Translations under genes and position numbers: made by a program | Source: Clostridium sp. | Lineage (GTDB): Bacteria; Bacillota; Clostridia; Lachnospirales; Lachnospiraceae | Length of the DNA stretch: 64,000 nt | Direction: 5' to 3' | Assembly (NCBI GenBank): GCA_023664385.1 | Contig: JAMPFU010000001.1 | Coordinates: forward strand, 110,918-174,917 | In this document: positions 45,072 through 53,507 of the stretch, piece after piece | Layout of the letters: the number at the start of each line of letters is the position of its first letter | How positions within the stretch are numbered: position 1 is the first letter of the stretch | The notes under the pieces: model-generated | What the model saw: the letters and a program-made list of their open reading frames with translations, nothing else | What the model was told of the DNA's origin: nothing | Database searches by the model: none

Positions 45072-45986
45072 TTAGTTTACCTCCTTGATTGCCGTCTTGA
45101 AATAATCCTCAAGCGATATTCCGTTTTCTGTAATACCGAGTACATTGATGTCATTTTTTGCAAGTGCCTTATTTACCTTCGCTGTCTGCTCCAGATAATC
45201 ATAAAGCCTGATTTCTCCGTCATCAACGACCGTGTAATTGGTCGTCTTAAGCTGCTGCTCCAAAACAACGGCTGCATTTTTCACATCATCGGTTTTGATG
45301 GAAATACACCTGCTGCATTCCATGTCAAGCTCCTCTTTTGTAAGCTCCTTTACAACCTTTCCCCGTTCCAGAATACAAAACTTTGTGGCAACATGATAAA
45401 GCTCCGATAATATGTGGCTCGATATTAAGATTGTAATTCCCTTTTCTTCATTTAACAGTTTGAAGGTGTCCCTAAGCTCAGCAATTCCGATAGGATCCAA
45501 CCCATTAATCGGCTCATCCAAAATAACAAAATCTGGATTATCCATCAGTGCAAGTGCAATCCCAAGCCTCTGCTTCATTCCCAGTGAAAGATTTTTAAAT
45601 TTTTTCTTTTTGGCATTTGCTAAATCCACAAGATCCAGTGCATCGTCAATCTGCTTTTTGTTGACGATTCCTTTTTGAATTGCATAATATTTTAAATTGT
45701 CATATACACTCATATTGCCAAAAAAAGCTGCATTTTCAATCAGACAGCCGATTCTCCGCTTTGTATCCGTAAGATTGCTGTCCGTTTCAGAAAACAGACT
45801 AAACTCACCATCCGACTTATTGGTCAGGGTCGTAATCACCTTCATTAACGTCGTCTTACCTGCCCCGTTTCTTCCAATGAGACCGTATATATCTCCCTTT
45901 TCAATTGTGATATCTGCAGCATCCAGGGCTGTAAAATCCTTGTACCGCTTCGTCAGACCTTTTGTTTTTAAAACTATTTCTTTCAT
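45072..45986 (-). CDS. ABC transporter ATPase
   Basis: 304 residues. Walker A is GRNGAGKTTLM, the signature LSLGMKQRLGIA, Walker B FVILDEPINGLD, and the His switch in ISSHILSEL. The C-terminal 90 residues are the typical extension of BcrA-type ATPases. It is the first gene of an ABC-permease-kinase group. Between it and the response regulator lie three unrelated genes and a terminator. Confidence 0.93.
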   Translation of the reverse strand: MKEIVLKTKGLTKRYKDFTALDAADITIEKGDIYGLIGRNGAGKTTLMKVITTLTNKSDGEFSLFSETDSNLTDTKRRIGCLIENAAFFGNMSVYDNLKYYAIQKGIVNKKQIDDALDLVDLANAKKKKFKNLSLGMKQRLGIALALMDNPDFVILDEPINGLDPIGIAELRDTFKLLNEEKGITILISSHILSELYHVATKFCILERGKVVKELTKEELDMECSRCISIKTDDVKNAAVVLEQQLKTTNYTVVDDGEIRLYDYLEQTAKVNKALAKNDINVLGITENGISLEDYFKTAIKEVN

Positions 45987-46095
45987 GGTATCCTCCTATT
46001 TCATATTTAGAGATATGAGAAAAACTCTCCTTTTACGAACGCCCATTGTACAACCAGAGTTTGGAAGTAATGCATTTTTCTCATCTCTGCTTATG

Positions 46096-46127
46096 ATAAA
46101 AAAAGAGTGTTAAGAAACCCTTAACAC
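46096..46127 (-). terminator. Terminator after the P-loop cassette
   Basis: Minus-strand GTGTTAAG and CTTAACAC (46107-46127) enclose a five-base loop and are followed by TCTTTTTTT. It separates the cassette from the ABC genes. Confidence 0.85.
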
Positions 46128-46150
46128 AATTCTTAAATAAGTATTAAATT

Positions 46151-46579
46151 TTACAAATACTCTTTCAGCGAGTACAATATAACATTGCCTTTTCTTTCTT
46201 GATTTAATTCAAATAGATTTTCCTTTGTAGTCATCAAATTCTTTGGATTTCTGCCAATAATTAAATATTGGTTTTCTTTGTCAAGTGCAATCATCTTTCT
46301 CATATCATTATTAAGTATTACATCTGCATTATCTATGATAATTAATTTGCCGAAGCATTTTTTTATCTCATCTTCTATATCCTTGTTAATATCCAAATAA
46401 TTTATGCAGACAATTTTATTATCAATCGTAGATAATTCCTGTAAAATACCAAAAACCAAGGTTTTGCCCATGCCTGAATCGCCCATTAACAACGTAATAT
46501 TATTGGTAAAATGAAAATCTACCGAAAATGTTGTGTGCTTCGCCTTCAAATTTTCCATTACAATCGGCTTACTATACAT
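46151..46579 (-). CDS. Small P-loop ATPase of the cassette
   Basis: 142 residues. Walker A is GDSGMGKT near residue 36, and Walker B is KLIIIDNAD near 85. No other recognisable domain. The short length suggests a single-domain ATPase that acts with partners. It overlaps the DUF4869 gene by 8 nt, and is the last gene before a terminator. The group of three overlapping genes looks like one functional unit. Function unknown. Confidence 0.75.
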   Translation of the reverse strand: MYSKPIVMENLKAKHTTFSVDFHFTNNITLLMGDSGMGKTLVFGILQELSTIDNKIVCINYLDINKDIEDEIKKCFGKLIIIDNADVILNNDMRKMIALDKENQYLIIGRNPKNLMTTKENLFELNQERKGNVILYSLKEYL

Positions 46580-47012
46580 GATTCCACCAGCCTTTCAGTT
46601 CTTCATAATTACTGATAACTCTTTTTTCATCTTGTCCGCATACCTGCACGCATGACATGAATAATGTTATTATCGGATATTCAGAATAAACCTGTCCATC
46701 CTGATAAGCATAAATCACATCCAAAGCATTGTTACCGCACTCCTTCAGAGAAAATACTCTTTCCGGAAAATAATATATATTCAAAGCAGTTTTACATCCC
46801 GTTGAAAGCTTATCAATATTAAGCAATTCACCATTGACGCCGGATGTGATTTTATAATCTTCCCTAAGTGCTGCACCATCAATCTTTCTTATAATATTTT
46901 CTGCCCTCATATCAAAACGTTCTATAATATTTTGATTAAAAAACAAATCATTCAATTCGACCAGCTCCACACCCTTTGGAATGTCAGTCTTACTTTTATA
47001 TATGGTAATCAT
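46572..47012 (-). CDS. DUF4869-like protein
   Basis: 146 residues starting MITIYKSKTDIPKGVELVELNDLFFNQN. It resembles the family labelled DUF4869. It contains CGNNALDVIYAYQDGQVYSEYP. No membrane segment. It overlaps both neighbours (4 nt and 8 nt), so the three genes are translationally coupled. I cannot assign a function. Confidence 0.65.
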   Translation of the reverse strand: MITIYKSKTDIPKGVELVELNDLFFNQNIIERFDMRAENIIRKIDGAALREDYKITSGVNGELLNIDKLSTGCKTALNIYYFPERVFSLKECGNNALDVIYAYQDGQVYSEYPIITLFMSCVQVCGQDEKRVISNYEELKGWWNHV

Positions 47013-47710
47013 AACACTGCCTCCAGTCCTATTCTTTTAAATTCTTTTTTCAAAAGACTTTCATTCATAACTGCCTGCATCTTTTCCACAAGTGATAGTC
47101 TGCTGATATCCAAACCGCATACTTCACCATTTCCACGTTCATCATAACCACAACAATCAACCTTCCAGCAAACACCCAAATTGCTTTTGTCAACCACAAA
47201 GCCTGTGTTTCTAGTCAGTTCATAAAGCAACTTGGCAGTTATCTGCTCAATATTATACTCATCAATTTTATTAATCCACTCCACAATTTCAGGTATTTCT
47301 TTGTAATCATTCTGTTTACCAACAGCTTCCAAAAGCTTCTCTCTTACAGAAATAAGATAGCCTCTTTTCTCCCTAAATTCATCCTGTTCGGCATAAATCC
47401 AATCTAACAGCAATGAAAAACTAAGCAGCACAAATTCAAAAGAAATAAGATTTAATTCATACACATTGTTTTTTGTCTGTATAACTTTTTTCAAGGTACT
47501 GACCTCACGAATAGACTGGTCATTATCAAAAGAATGATCCAGTGCTACGATGTATGTATCATCTGAATTAATTTTTGAAACACTTTTGACAAGCTCGCTG
47601 GAATTTGTTTTACTCTCCAGCACTACTTGTGAATATAGTATATTCAGGAATGTCTCCCAAAATTGATATCCTGACTTATCCTTTCTATCTTCCGTCCAAA
47701 AATATATCAC
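47009..47710 (-). CDS. Unknown protein, first gene of the cassette
   Basis: 233 residues, no recognised motifs. It has a helical middle (FEFVLLSFSLLLDWIYAEQDEFREKRGYL) and a C-terminal cysteine pair (VCWKVDCCGYDE). No signal peptide. It overlaps the DUF4869 gene by 4 nt. The three genes lie between a response regulator and its likely ABC/kinase partners. Confidence 0.65.
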   Translation of the reverse strand: MIYFWTEDRKDKSGYQFWETFLNILYSQVVLESKTNSSELVKSVSKINSDDTYIVALDHSFDNDQSIREVSTLKKVIQTKNNVYELNLISFEFVLLSFSLLLDWIYAEQDEFREKRGYLISVREKLLEAVGKQNDYKEIPEIVEWINKIDEYNIEQITAKLLYELTRNTGFVVDKSNLGVCWKVDCCGYDERGNGEVCGLDISRLSLVEKMQAVMNESLLKKEFKRIGLEAVL

Positions 47711-47751
47711 GGCTAATCCCCCTTTTCATAGCCTTGCATTGTATATAAATT

Positions 47752-48444
47752 TTATTTTGCCATGCGGTATCCGATGCTCCAAACTGTTTCAATATACTCC
47801 TCCTTGGGATTACACTGCTTCAGCTTGTTTCTTATCTTGCTGATATGCACGTTAAGTGTGTTATCATCAGCCGAATCCTCGTCTCCCCACACAAGGTCAA
47901 ACAGCATACTTCTTGTAAAAACCTGTGTCGGACGCTCCATCAGTGCCTTCAACAGCTCAAATTCATTTTTTGTCAGTATCAGCTCCTGATTGTTGCAAAT
48001 GACCGTAAAATCCTTGGTATTCATTTGTATATCCTTATAAGTTACCGATACGGCAGTGCTCTCATCCCTGCCCTTTAAGTGTACCTTAATCCTCGCCAGC
48101 AGCTCATCATTGTGAAACGGCTTCGTCACATAATCAATGGCACCCAAGTTAAACAAATCAACCTTTTTGTCCACGTCACTGACCGCACTCATAACAATCA
48201 CGGGAACATTATGCTTCTCTTTTAAATCCTTGATGATTTCCTCACCGGTTTTTCCCGGCAGCATTAAATCCATAAGAATTAAATCTATCGTGTCGTCGTG
48301 CACCAGCAAAGCTTCCGTTCCCGAAAATGCCTGCCGTATATTATAATTATGATTTCCCAAAAGCTTTTTCAGCATGTCGCTTATGGTTTGGTCGTCCTCA
48401 ATTATCAATATGGTTTTCATTTTGGTTTCAACAATTCCTTCCAT
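47752..48444 (-). CDS. OmpR/PhoB-family response regulator
   Basis: About 230 residues. The receiver domain has LIIEDD, the phospho-acceptor Asp in DLILMDLMLPGKTG, and YVTKPF. The C-terminal winged helix has LTKNEFELLKALMERPTQVFTRSMLFDLVWGDE shown in parts, then NVHISKIRNKL. The start is either the ATG at 48444 (GGGGTGATTTTTGT upstream) or an internal ATG eight codons on. It probably pairs with the histidine kinase at 43322. The intervening cassette is unusual. Confidence 0.92.
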   Translation of the reverse strand: MEGIVETKMKTILIIEDDQTISDMLKKLLGNHNYNIRQAFSGTEALLVHDDTIDLILMDLMLPGKTGEEIIKDLKEKHNVPVIVMSAVSDVDKKVDLFNLGAIDYVTKPFHNDELLARIKVHLKGRDESTAVSVTYKDIQMNTKDFTVICNNQELILTKNEFELLKALMERPTQVFTRSMLFDLVWGDEDSADDNTLNVHISKIRNKLKQCNPKEEYIETVWSIGYRMAK

Positions 48445-48451
48445 ACAAAAA

Positions 48452-48973
48452 TCACCCCAAAGCTATTCCCATCATTAACAGGATTGCACCAATGACACCA
48501 GCGATAAGACACATTACGATTGGTCTTACATAATTTTTAATGTCATATCTTTTTTCAGAAACAAACCGCTTATCAACAATTCTTACTGCTTTTTCTGTAT
48601 ATTGCACTGTCACAATTGTTCCAGGCTCTACGATTCCCTGCTTTTCCCTGGAAAATAATTGTCTTGCTTCCGGACTGTGTATCCCTGAATTCCAGAGTTC
48701 CTCCTCCACCATTTCCCGCTGATAAGCATTATAATATCTGATTACAGGATTACGGATTGGCTCAGCTGCCATGGAGTCCCTATCGTCTATTTTTGTAAAA
48801 TCCACGATTTCTCCTTCTCCCTCCTGATAACCATTCCGAAACGGTAACAGTTGCTGTGCACGACTCAAAAAGAATACGATTAAAAATATTCCGGTTATAA
48901 AGTTAATTAGCATTGTTATTCCGCCTATTACCGTTAATAAGAGTCCTATCTCTACTAACTCTGCCAATACCAT
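48452..48973 (-). CDS. DUF3592-like membrane protein
   Basis: 173 residues. It has a membrane segment near the N-terminus (about 10-38), a strand-rich soluble loop (AEPIRNPVIRYYNAYQREM, then PGTIVTVQYTEKAVRIVDKRF), and a final membrane helix (about 148-170), the layout of DUF3592 proteins. It lies 7 bp upstream of the response regulator on the same strand, so they probably share a transcript. Function unknown. Confidence 0.65.
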   Translation of the reverse strand: MVLAELVEIGLLLTVIGGITMLINFITGIFLIVFFLSRAQQLLPFRNGYQEGEGEIVDFTKIDDRDSMAAEPIRNPVIRYYNAYQREMVEEELWNSGIHSPEARQLFSREKQGIVEPGTIVTVQYTEKAVRIVDKRFVSEKRYDIKNYVRPIVMCLIAGVIGAILLMMGIALG

Positions 48974-48989
48974 AACTGATACCTCCTGT

Positions 48990-49065
48990 TTTAAAAAAGG
49001 ACTGCCACGTTAAAAATATTTTATATTGCTGTTATAATATAAATATCCTTAATGTGACAGCCCCA
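48990..49065. terminator. GGCTGTCACA-family hairpin
   Basis: AAGGACTGCCACGTTAA and TTAATGTGACAGCCC form a long imperfect stem around an AT-rich centre. A similar stem occurs at 13941-14034. It lies between tRNA-Leu and the DUF3592-like gene. Confidence 0.5.
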
Positions 49066-49105
49066 CTATGAACCAAGCCTTACGGCTCGGACAATTTCTT
49101 TAAGA

Positions 49106-49187
49106 TGCGGATAACAGGAGTTGAACCTGCACGTCTGTTGACACTAGAACCTAAATCTAGCGCGTCTGCCAATTCCGCCATATCCGC
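49106..49187 (-). tRNA. tRNA-Leu (TAG anticodon)
   Basis: Acceptor GCGGATA/TATCCGC, the anticodon loop TTTAGGT in stem CTAGA/TCTAG, a variable arm and the T loop TTCAACT are all present. No CCA is encoded. A promoter TTTACA-17-TATACT is at 49240-49268. Confidence 0.95.
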
Positions 49188-49239
49188 ATAAACAGTGCAT
49201 ACGCAGGCAAAATGCTTTTTGAATCCCACACACATTCCT

Positions 49240-49268
49240 AGTATAAAGCTTAAAGCGTTTGTTGTAAA
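49240..49268 (-). promoter_or_regulatory. tRNA-Leu promoter
   Basis: Minus-strand TTTACA (49263-49268) and TATACT (49240-49245), 17 bp apart, about 53 bp before the tRNA. Confidence 0.65.
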
Positions 49269-49327
49269 GTCTCTATTTTTATAAAATTTTTTGCTATAAA
49301 ATCAAAAGACTGTCACACTAAGCCCAT

Positions 49328-49714
49328 TTAAACAATGTTCATCTTTGCCATTAAAGCTTCCTGTAAAACCTTCGACAGGCTGATATGATTTGCTTCGGCT
49401 TCTTTTGCTAACCAAGCAGGAATAGAGAGCATTTTTTTTACAGCTCTTGTATCACGATGATAATCGTCAACATCCACGACAACATAAGTAGCCTGACAAT
49501 CCTTTGGCACTGCAATATCAGAAATATCCGATGCATCAGGCAGGACAACACCGTCCTCGATTAAAGCGTTAAGATACAAACCCATTGCTTCTTGTGCCAT
49601 CTTCATTAGCACTTCTTTTGTTTTACCATCGGTAAAACATCCTTCTAAATCAGGAAATTCCAACCAATAACCATTATCCTCATAGTGAATGATAGCAGGA
49701 TAAACTTTCAACAT
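49328..49714 (-). CDS. hicB: HicB-family antitoxin
   Basis: 128 residues. The N-terminal HicB fold begins YPAIIHYEDNGYWLEFPDLEGCFTDG, and a ribbon-helix-helix-like C-terminus (LSIPAWLAKEAEANHISLSKVLQEAL) binds DNA. It neutralises HicA. It follows hicA by 41 nt. Repressor action on the promoter at 49954-49982 is expected from the family. Confidence 0.92.
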   Translation of the reverse strand: MLKVYPAIIHYEDNGYWLEFPDLEGCFTDGKTKEVLMKMAQEAMGLYLNALIEDGVVLPDASDISDIAVPKDCQATYVVVDVDDYHRDTRAVKKMLSIPAWLAKEAEANHISLSKVLQEALMAKMNIV

Positions 49715-49755
49715 AATAATTCTCCTTTTCTTTGAATGTCGGGGTGTTTCCTTTT

Positions 49756-49932
49756 TTATTCAAGCCCCGCATCCTTCAATATTGCTTTAAGCAACCCCTT
49801 GGGAACATCTGTATTGTGAACAGGTATCACAACAGTTTTACCATCTTTTTTCATAACGTGATGACTGCCTTTTATTCTATCCAAAATCCATCCGTTCTTC
49901 TTAAGTATTTTAACAAGCTCCTTGCCCTTCAA
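49756..49932 (-). CDS. hicA: HicA-family mRNA interferase toxin
   Basis: 58 residues with a TTG start at 49932. GGAGG lies six bases upstream of this TTG and the product then begins KGKELVKILKKNGWIL, the usual HicA start; an ATG at 49947 is before the ribosome site. The active-site His is in GSHHVMKKDGK, and TDVPKGLLKAILKDAGL completes the family pattern. It cleaves mRNA and is held by HicB. Confidence 0.92.
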   Translation of the reverse strand: MKGKELVKILKKNGWILDRIKGSHHVMKKDGKTVVIPVHNTDVPKGLLKAILKDAGLE

Positions 49933-49953
49933 GTTATTCCTCCCCACATTTGT

Positions 49954-49982
49954 ATTATATTATATAAATTATATAACGTCAA
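49954..49982 (-). promoter_or_regulatory. hicAB promoter with palindromic operator
   Basis: Minus-strand TTGACG (49977-49982) and TATAAT (49954-49959) are 17 bp apart. The spacer itself is an inverted repeat, TTATATAA twice around one base, a likely HicB site. Confidence 0.75.
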
Positions 49983-50135
49983 AGATTTTTATATAAAATA
50001 TATAATTGAAATAACAAAATTTTCGCACTACAAAGTACAACATTTCCAATATGCTTACCTGCATTTTGATTTCCATATTCATACCATTCATTTTCTTGGA
50101 TAAAAAGCTGAACAGCTAATCTTTGAAATAAAAAA

Positions 50136-50208
50136 TGAGCCACGGGGGAATCGAACCCCCGACAACTTGATTAAAAGTCAAGTGCTCTACCGACTGAGCT
50201 AGTGGCCC
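50136..50208 (-). tRNA. tRNA-Lys (TTT anticodon)
   Basis: The cloverleaf is complete: acceptor GGGCCAC, D arm AGCTCAGTCGGTAGAGC, anticodon loop CTTTTAA with TTT, T loop TTCGATT. No CCA encoded. Confidence 0.95.
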
Positions 50209-50262
50209 GTATAATAAATTTAATTCTCCTCCTATCCAAAGCTGCTTACAGATAGAAGATAG

Positions 50263-50334
50263 CTGGGCTAGTTGGATTCGAACCAACGAGTGCAGGAGTC
50301 AAAGTCCTGTGCCTTACCGCTTGGCGATAGCCCA
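50263..50334 (-). tRNA. tRNA-Gln (TTG anticodon)
   Basis: Acceptor TGGGCTA/TAGCCCA, anticodon loop CTTTGAC with TTG, T loop TTCGAAT. Discriminator G as usual for Gln. Confidence 0.95.
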
Positions 50335-50422
50335 ATAGTATAACTCCACGAACCAAACAACCCTAAATTGAACATGTACCCGCTGGCGGGTTACGGTAAT
50401 CAAGCCATGCCTGGTTACTATA

Positions 50423-50498
50423 GGGTGGATAGAGGGACTCGAACCCTCGGCCTCCAGAGCCACAATCTGGCGCGCTAGCCGACTGCGCCATACCCACC
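50423..50498 (-). tRNA. tRNA-His (GTG anticodon)
   Basis: The acceptor has an extra G pairing with discriminator C, a tRNA-His hallmark. Anticodon loop holds GTG within CCAGA/TCTGG. Confidence 0.95.
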
Positions 50499-50512
50499 AT
50501 ATAAAGTAAAAA

Positions 50513-50586
<74 letters not shown>

Positions 50587-50616
50587 ATTTAATTTTCGCA
50601 ATTAGCGAAAATAAAG

Positions 50617-50687
50617 AGCGGGTGATGGGAATCGAACCCACGTATCTAGCTTGGAAGGCTAGTGTTCTACCATTGAACTACACCCGC
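50617..50687 (-). tRNA. tRNA-Gly (TCC anticodon)
   Basis: Acceptor GCGGGTG/CACCCGC, anticodon loop CTTCCAA with TCC, T loop TTCGATT. Confidence 0.95.
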
Positions 50688-50716
50688 ATGTATATATGCA
50701 TATAAGTGCTTTTAAG

Positions 50717-50791
50717 TCGGGGTGACAGGATTCGAACCTGCGACCTCCTGATCCCAAATCAGGCACTCTAGCCAAACTGAGCCACACCCCG
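50717..50791 (-). tRNA. tRNA-Pro (TGG anticodon)
   Basis: Acceptor CGGGGTG/CACCCCG, anticodon loop TTTGGGA with TGG, T loop TTCGAAT. First tRNA of the array after its promoter. Confidence 0.95.
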
Positions 50792-50855
50792 TCAAAATAT
50801 ATTTAAGTAATTATTCATGTGGTAAGCCTGTACCCCACCTCTTGACGCAAGACCC

Positions 50856-50884
50856 ATTATATAATAGCGCCTAAATAATGTCAA
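50856..50884 (-). promoter_or_regulatory. Perfect consensus promoter of the tRNA array
   Basis: Minus-strand TTGACA (50879-50884) and TATAAT (50856-50861), exactly 17 bp apart, about 65 bp before tRNA-Pro. All six tRNAs follow on the same strand. Confidence 0.9.
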
Positions 50885-51001
50885 CAATTTTTTTTGATAA
50901 ATTTTCCACCATGAATTTTACACGAGAATGACAAAATTTATACCATAAAATATTGCCTTATTTTCAGGTCTGTTGTAAAATTGCAATATGCGAGGTGCAC
51001 T

Positions 51002-51946
51002 ATGGATAACTTTATTTTCAGCATAAATGCAACGATACCTATATTTATAATCATACTTTTAGGCTACATACTTAAAAAAATCAATTTTCTTACAGAGGAA
51101 TTTGCTGCTGTCATAAACAAATATGTTTTTGTCGTTGCACTCCCTGTCATGCTTTTTCAGGATATCGCATTATCAGACGTGAAGGAAGAAATGAATTTTA
51201 AGTTTTTTATATTCTGCTTTGCTACTACAGTTTCCATGTTTTTTCTTGTTTGGATCATTGCAAGACTTACACTTAGGGATAAGACAATGGTAGGTGCATT
51301 TGCACAGGCTGCCTCAAGAGGAAGCGCAGCCATATTAGGCGTTGCCTTTGTGGAAAATATATGCGGCGACATGGGGTCAGCCCCTCTTATGATTGTTGCG
51401 GCGGTTCCTTTTTTCAATATCCTCTCGGTAATCATCCTTGTTTGCAGTGCAAATACCGAGGAGAAAAACTATGGCAAAATCAAAGGCTCTCTCATAAACA
51501 TAGCAAAAAATCCTATTATAATAGGAATACTGTTGGGCTTGGCATGCTCCCTTGCAGGACTTCACATTCCGACCATACCTGCAAAAACAATTGACTATAT
51601 CGCAAGAACTGCAACACCTATGGCGCTGATTGCCGTTGGTGCAGGCTTTAATGTAAATGAGGCTCTTGTCCGCATAAAGCCAGCCTTGGGCGCAACATTT
51701 ATTAAGCTTGTAGGTCTTCCACTCGTATATCTGCCTATCGCATACAAGCTCGGCTTTACTGGAAGTGAAATGGTTTCCATCCTTGTCATGCTTGCCGCTC
51801 CGTCAACCGTAAGCTGTTATGTCATGGCAAAAAATATGCATAATGACGGAATCCTCACGTCAAACATCATCGTGCTTACAACACTTTTATCCTCCTTGAC
51901 GCTTACATTATGGATTTTTATACTCAAAACAATCGGATGTGTTTAG
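51002..51946 (+). CDS. AEC-family transporter
   Basis: 314 residues. The ATG at 51002 follows GAGGTGC; an upstream TTG at 50981 is less likely. About ten membrane helices in a five-plus-five pattern: IPIFIIILLGYILKKINFL, then FAAVINKYVFVVALPVMLFQDIA, and the C-terminal VSILVMLAAPSTVSCYVMAKNM, typical of the auxin-efflux-carrier family. These proteins export or exchange organic acids such as malate. Substrate unknown. Confidence 0.9.
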   Translation: MDNFIFSINATIPIFIIILLGYILKKINFLTEEFAAVINKYVFVVALPVMLFQDIALSDVKEEMNFKFFIFCFATTVSMFFLVWIIARLTLRDKTMVGAFAQAASRGSAAILGVAFVENICGDMGSAPLMIVAAVPFFNILSVIILVCSANTEEKNYGKIKGSLINIAKNPIIIGILLGLACSLAGLHIPTIPAKTIDYIARTATPMALIAVGAGFNVNEALVRIKPALGATFIKLVGLPLVYLPIAYKLGFTGSEMVSILVMLAAPSTVSCYVMAKNMHNDGILTSNIIVLTTLLSSLTLTLWIFILKTIGCV

Positions 51947-51987
51947 ATGGCTTCCAAGCTGTCCTTGCAGCCAACATTGCTTATTTA

Positions 51988-52791
51988 TCAGATTTGATCC
52001 TTTCTCAGCACAACCAGCTTATTTGAAATATTTTTTACTGCCGGTATCCAGCCAAACAAACGGTACAAGGGCATAATAATCTTCATCCCCTCTACCAGGC
52101 TCACATCCCTTACCCATGTGTATTTCGGTGCGATACGCTGCAGCTCTTTCCCTGATTTAATGCCCCATGTAAACTTCGCCTTTGTTTTTTCAATGGATTT
52201 TTCTTTCATATGCTTCACAATCCACGGATTCATAACCTCCATAATGACCTCCACAGACGAAAAGCCCTTACCGATGATGGAAAGTATCTTCTTTACATCC
52301 TGTTCCGACAGATACATGGTCAACCCTTCTATGACAACCAACACCCTGCCCTTTGGCTTTTCTATCATCTCTCTCCAGCTTTCATCCATTGCCGACTTTG
52401 CAATCATTGAAATGTGTCCTTCTTCCTCCAAAAAGAGACGCCTGACTTCTATGGTTTCCGGAAGGTCAATGTTATACCAGCGTACAGACTCGCTTATGTT
52501 CAGACGGTATGCTCTTGTATCCATTCCACAGGCAATATTTATAACTGTACATTCAGGATTTTTCCGGATAAAATTCCCCACCATACGGTCAAGCAGTATT
52601 GTCCTGGCAATCACGCCCTTGGACATTGCCGTATCATTTTTTGCAAATGAAAAATCATAATCTATGCAGGATACAATCTTCTCTGCCTTATCATCATGGA
52701 ATTTGGCATTTTGCTGTCTGGAATACGTTGCACGTGCATATAATGTCTGCAGCATTGTTTCCGGCACACCTTGTATTTGTATTTTTTTCAT
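51988..52791 (-). CDS. Leucine-carboxyl-methyltransferase-like SAM methyltransferase
   Basis: 267 residues. The ATG at 52791 follows GGAGGAAAAGGAAGG. The SAM site is TVINIACGMDTRAYRL, with RWYNIDLPETIEVR and VLVVIEGLTMYLSEQDV as further family blocks of the LCM/class I group. The usual members methylate small metabolites or polyketide-like substrates. No biosynthetic gene cluster is next to it. Function not assigned further. Confidence 0.88.
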   Translation of the reverse strand: MKKIQIQGVPETMLQTLYARATYSRQQNAKFHDDKAEKIVSCIDYDFSFAKNDTAMSKGVIARTILLDRMVGNFIRKNPECTVINIACGMDTRAYRLNISESVRWYNIDLPETIEVRRLFLEEEGHISMIAKSAMDESWREMIEKPKGRVLVVIEGLTMYLSEQDVKKILSIIGKGFSSVEVIMEVMNPWIVKHMKEKSIEKTKAKFTWGIKSGKELQRIAPKYTWVRDVSLVEGMKIIMPLYRLFGWIPAVKNISNKLVVLRKDQI

Positions 52792-52883
52792 CCTTCCTTT
52801 TCCTCCATTTCCTTTATCCAATGCCATACTGTAACCATCTCAAAATACGTCAAGAAATCCACGCAGTTTTACTAGAGCAGTGT

Positions 52884-53381
52884 CTAGTGGAAAACTGAAA
52901 TAATGATTCCAACCAACACAGCTGGAATCAGAGCAAAAACAATACCGGGAAACAGCATCCCCTTCACATGAAACCACTTTTGATGGTATTCCTTATCCAT
53001 ATGCTCCGTTCCTTCCAGCCGAAAGCGTTTCATATTAGCAAAGAGAACCCAATCCAAAAAGAACGTGTCATACGCTCCAATCCAAACCATCAATCCAAAA
53101 GCGATTCCGAATCCTTCTGCAAACCTTTCTGCACATGCAACATATGCACATGCCGTGAGGATTCCTGTAAAAATTAAAATTCCGATTAATTTTATTATAA
53201 TTACCCTGACGCTTAACGGCTGTACCTCTATCCGCTTATGCGTCTTAAAATATTCCTCCTGTATTTCGGGTGGATAATTATGTACCTGCAACGCCGATTT
53301 CTTCCCGGTCGTCGCAAAAACCATAACTGTAAATAAAATACTGAATAACACCGCTTCTGCAATCATAACACCAAAACTCAT
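52884..53381 (-). CDS. Four-helix membrane protein of unknown function
   Basis: 165 residues with four hydrophobic segments: IAEAVLFSILFTVMVFA, VIIIKLIGILIFTGILTACAYVA, GIAFGLMVWIGAYDTFFLDWVLF and MLFPGIVFALIPAVLVGIIIS. A KYHQKW-like motif (MDKEYHQKWFHVKG) lies in the last loop. I do not recognise a named family. Neighbours are also membrane proteins on the same strand. Confidence 0.7.
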   Translation of the reverse strand: MSFGVMIAEAVLFSILFTVMVFATTGKKSALQVHNYPPEIQEEYFKTHKRIEVQPLSVRVIIIKLIGILIFTGILTACAYVACAERFAEGFGIAFGLMVWIGAYDTFFLDWVLFANMKRFRLEGTEHMDKEYHQKWFHVKGMLFPGIVFALIPAVLVGIIISVFH

Positions 53382-53507
53382 TTTACTTCTCCTTACTTCC
53401 CGTTTTTTCTACAAAAGCATAAGCTGTTCTTTCCTATATAAAACCCAAACTGATGATATCCTGTACAGCCCTCTGTCTCAGGATAATAATGCTGGAAAAC
53501 GGAAAAA

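Noticed and set aside
49190..49320. Riboswitch between tRNA-Leu and hicB
   Set aside because: No conserved aptamer pattern; the region is explained by the tRNA promoter and an AT-rich gap.
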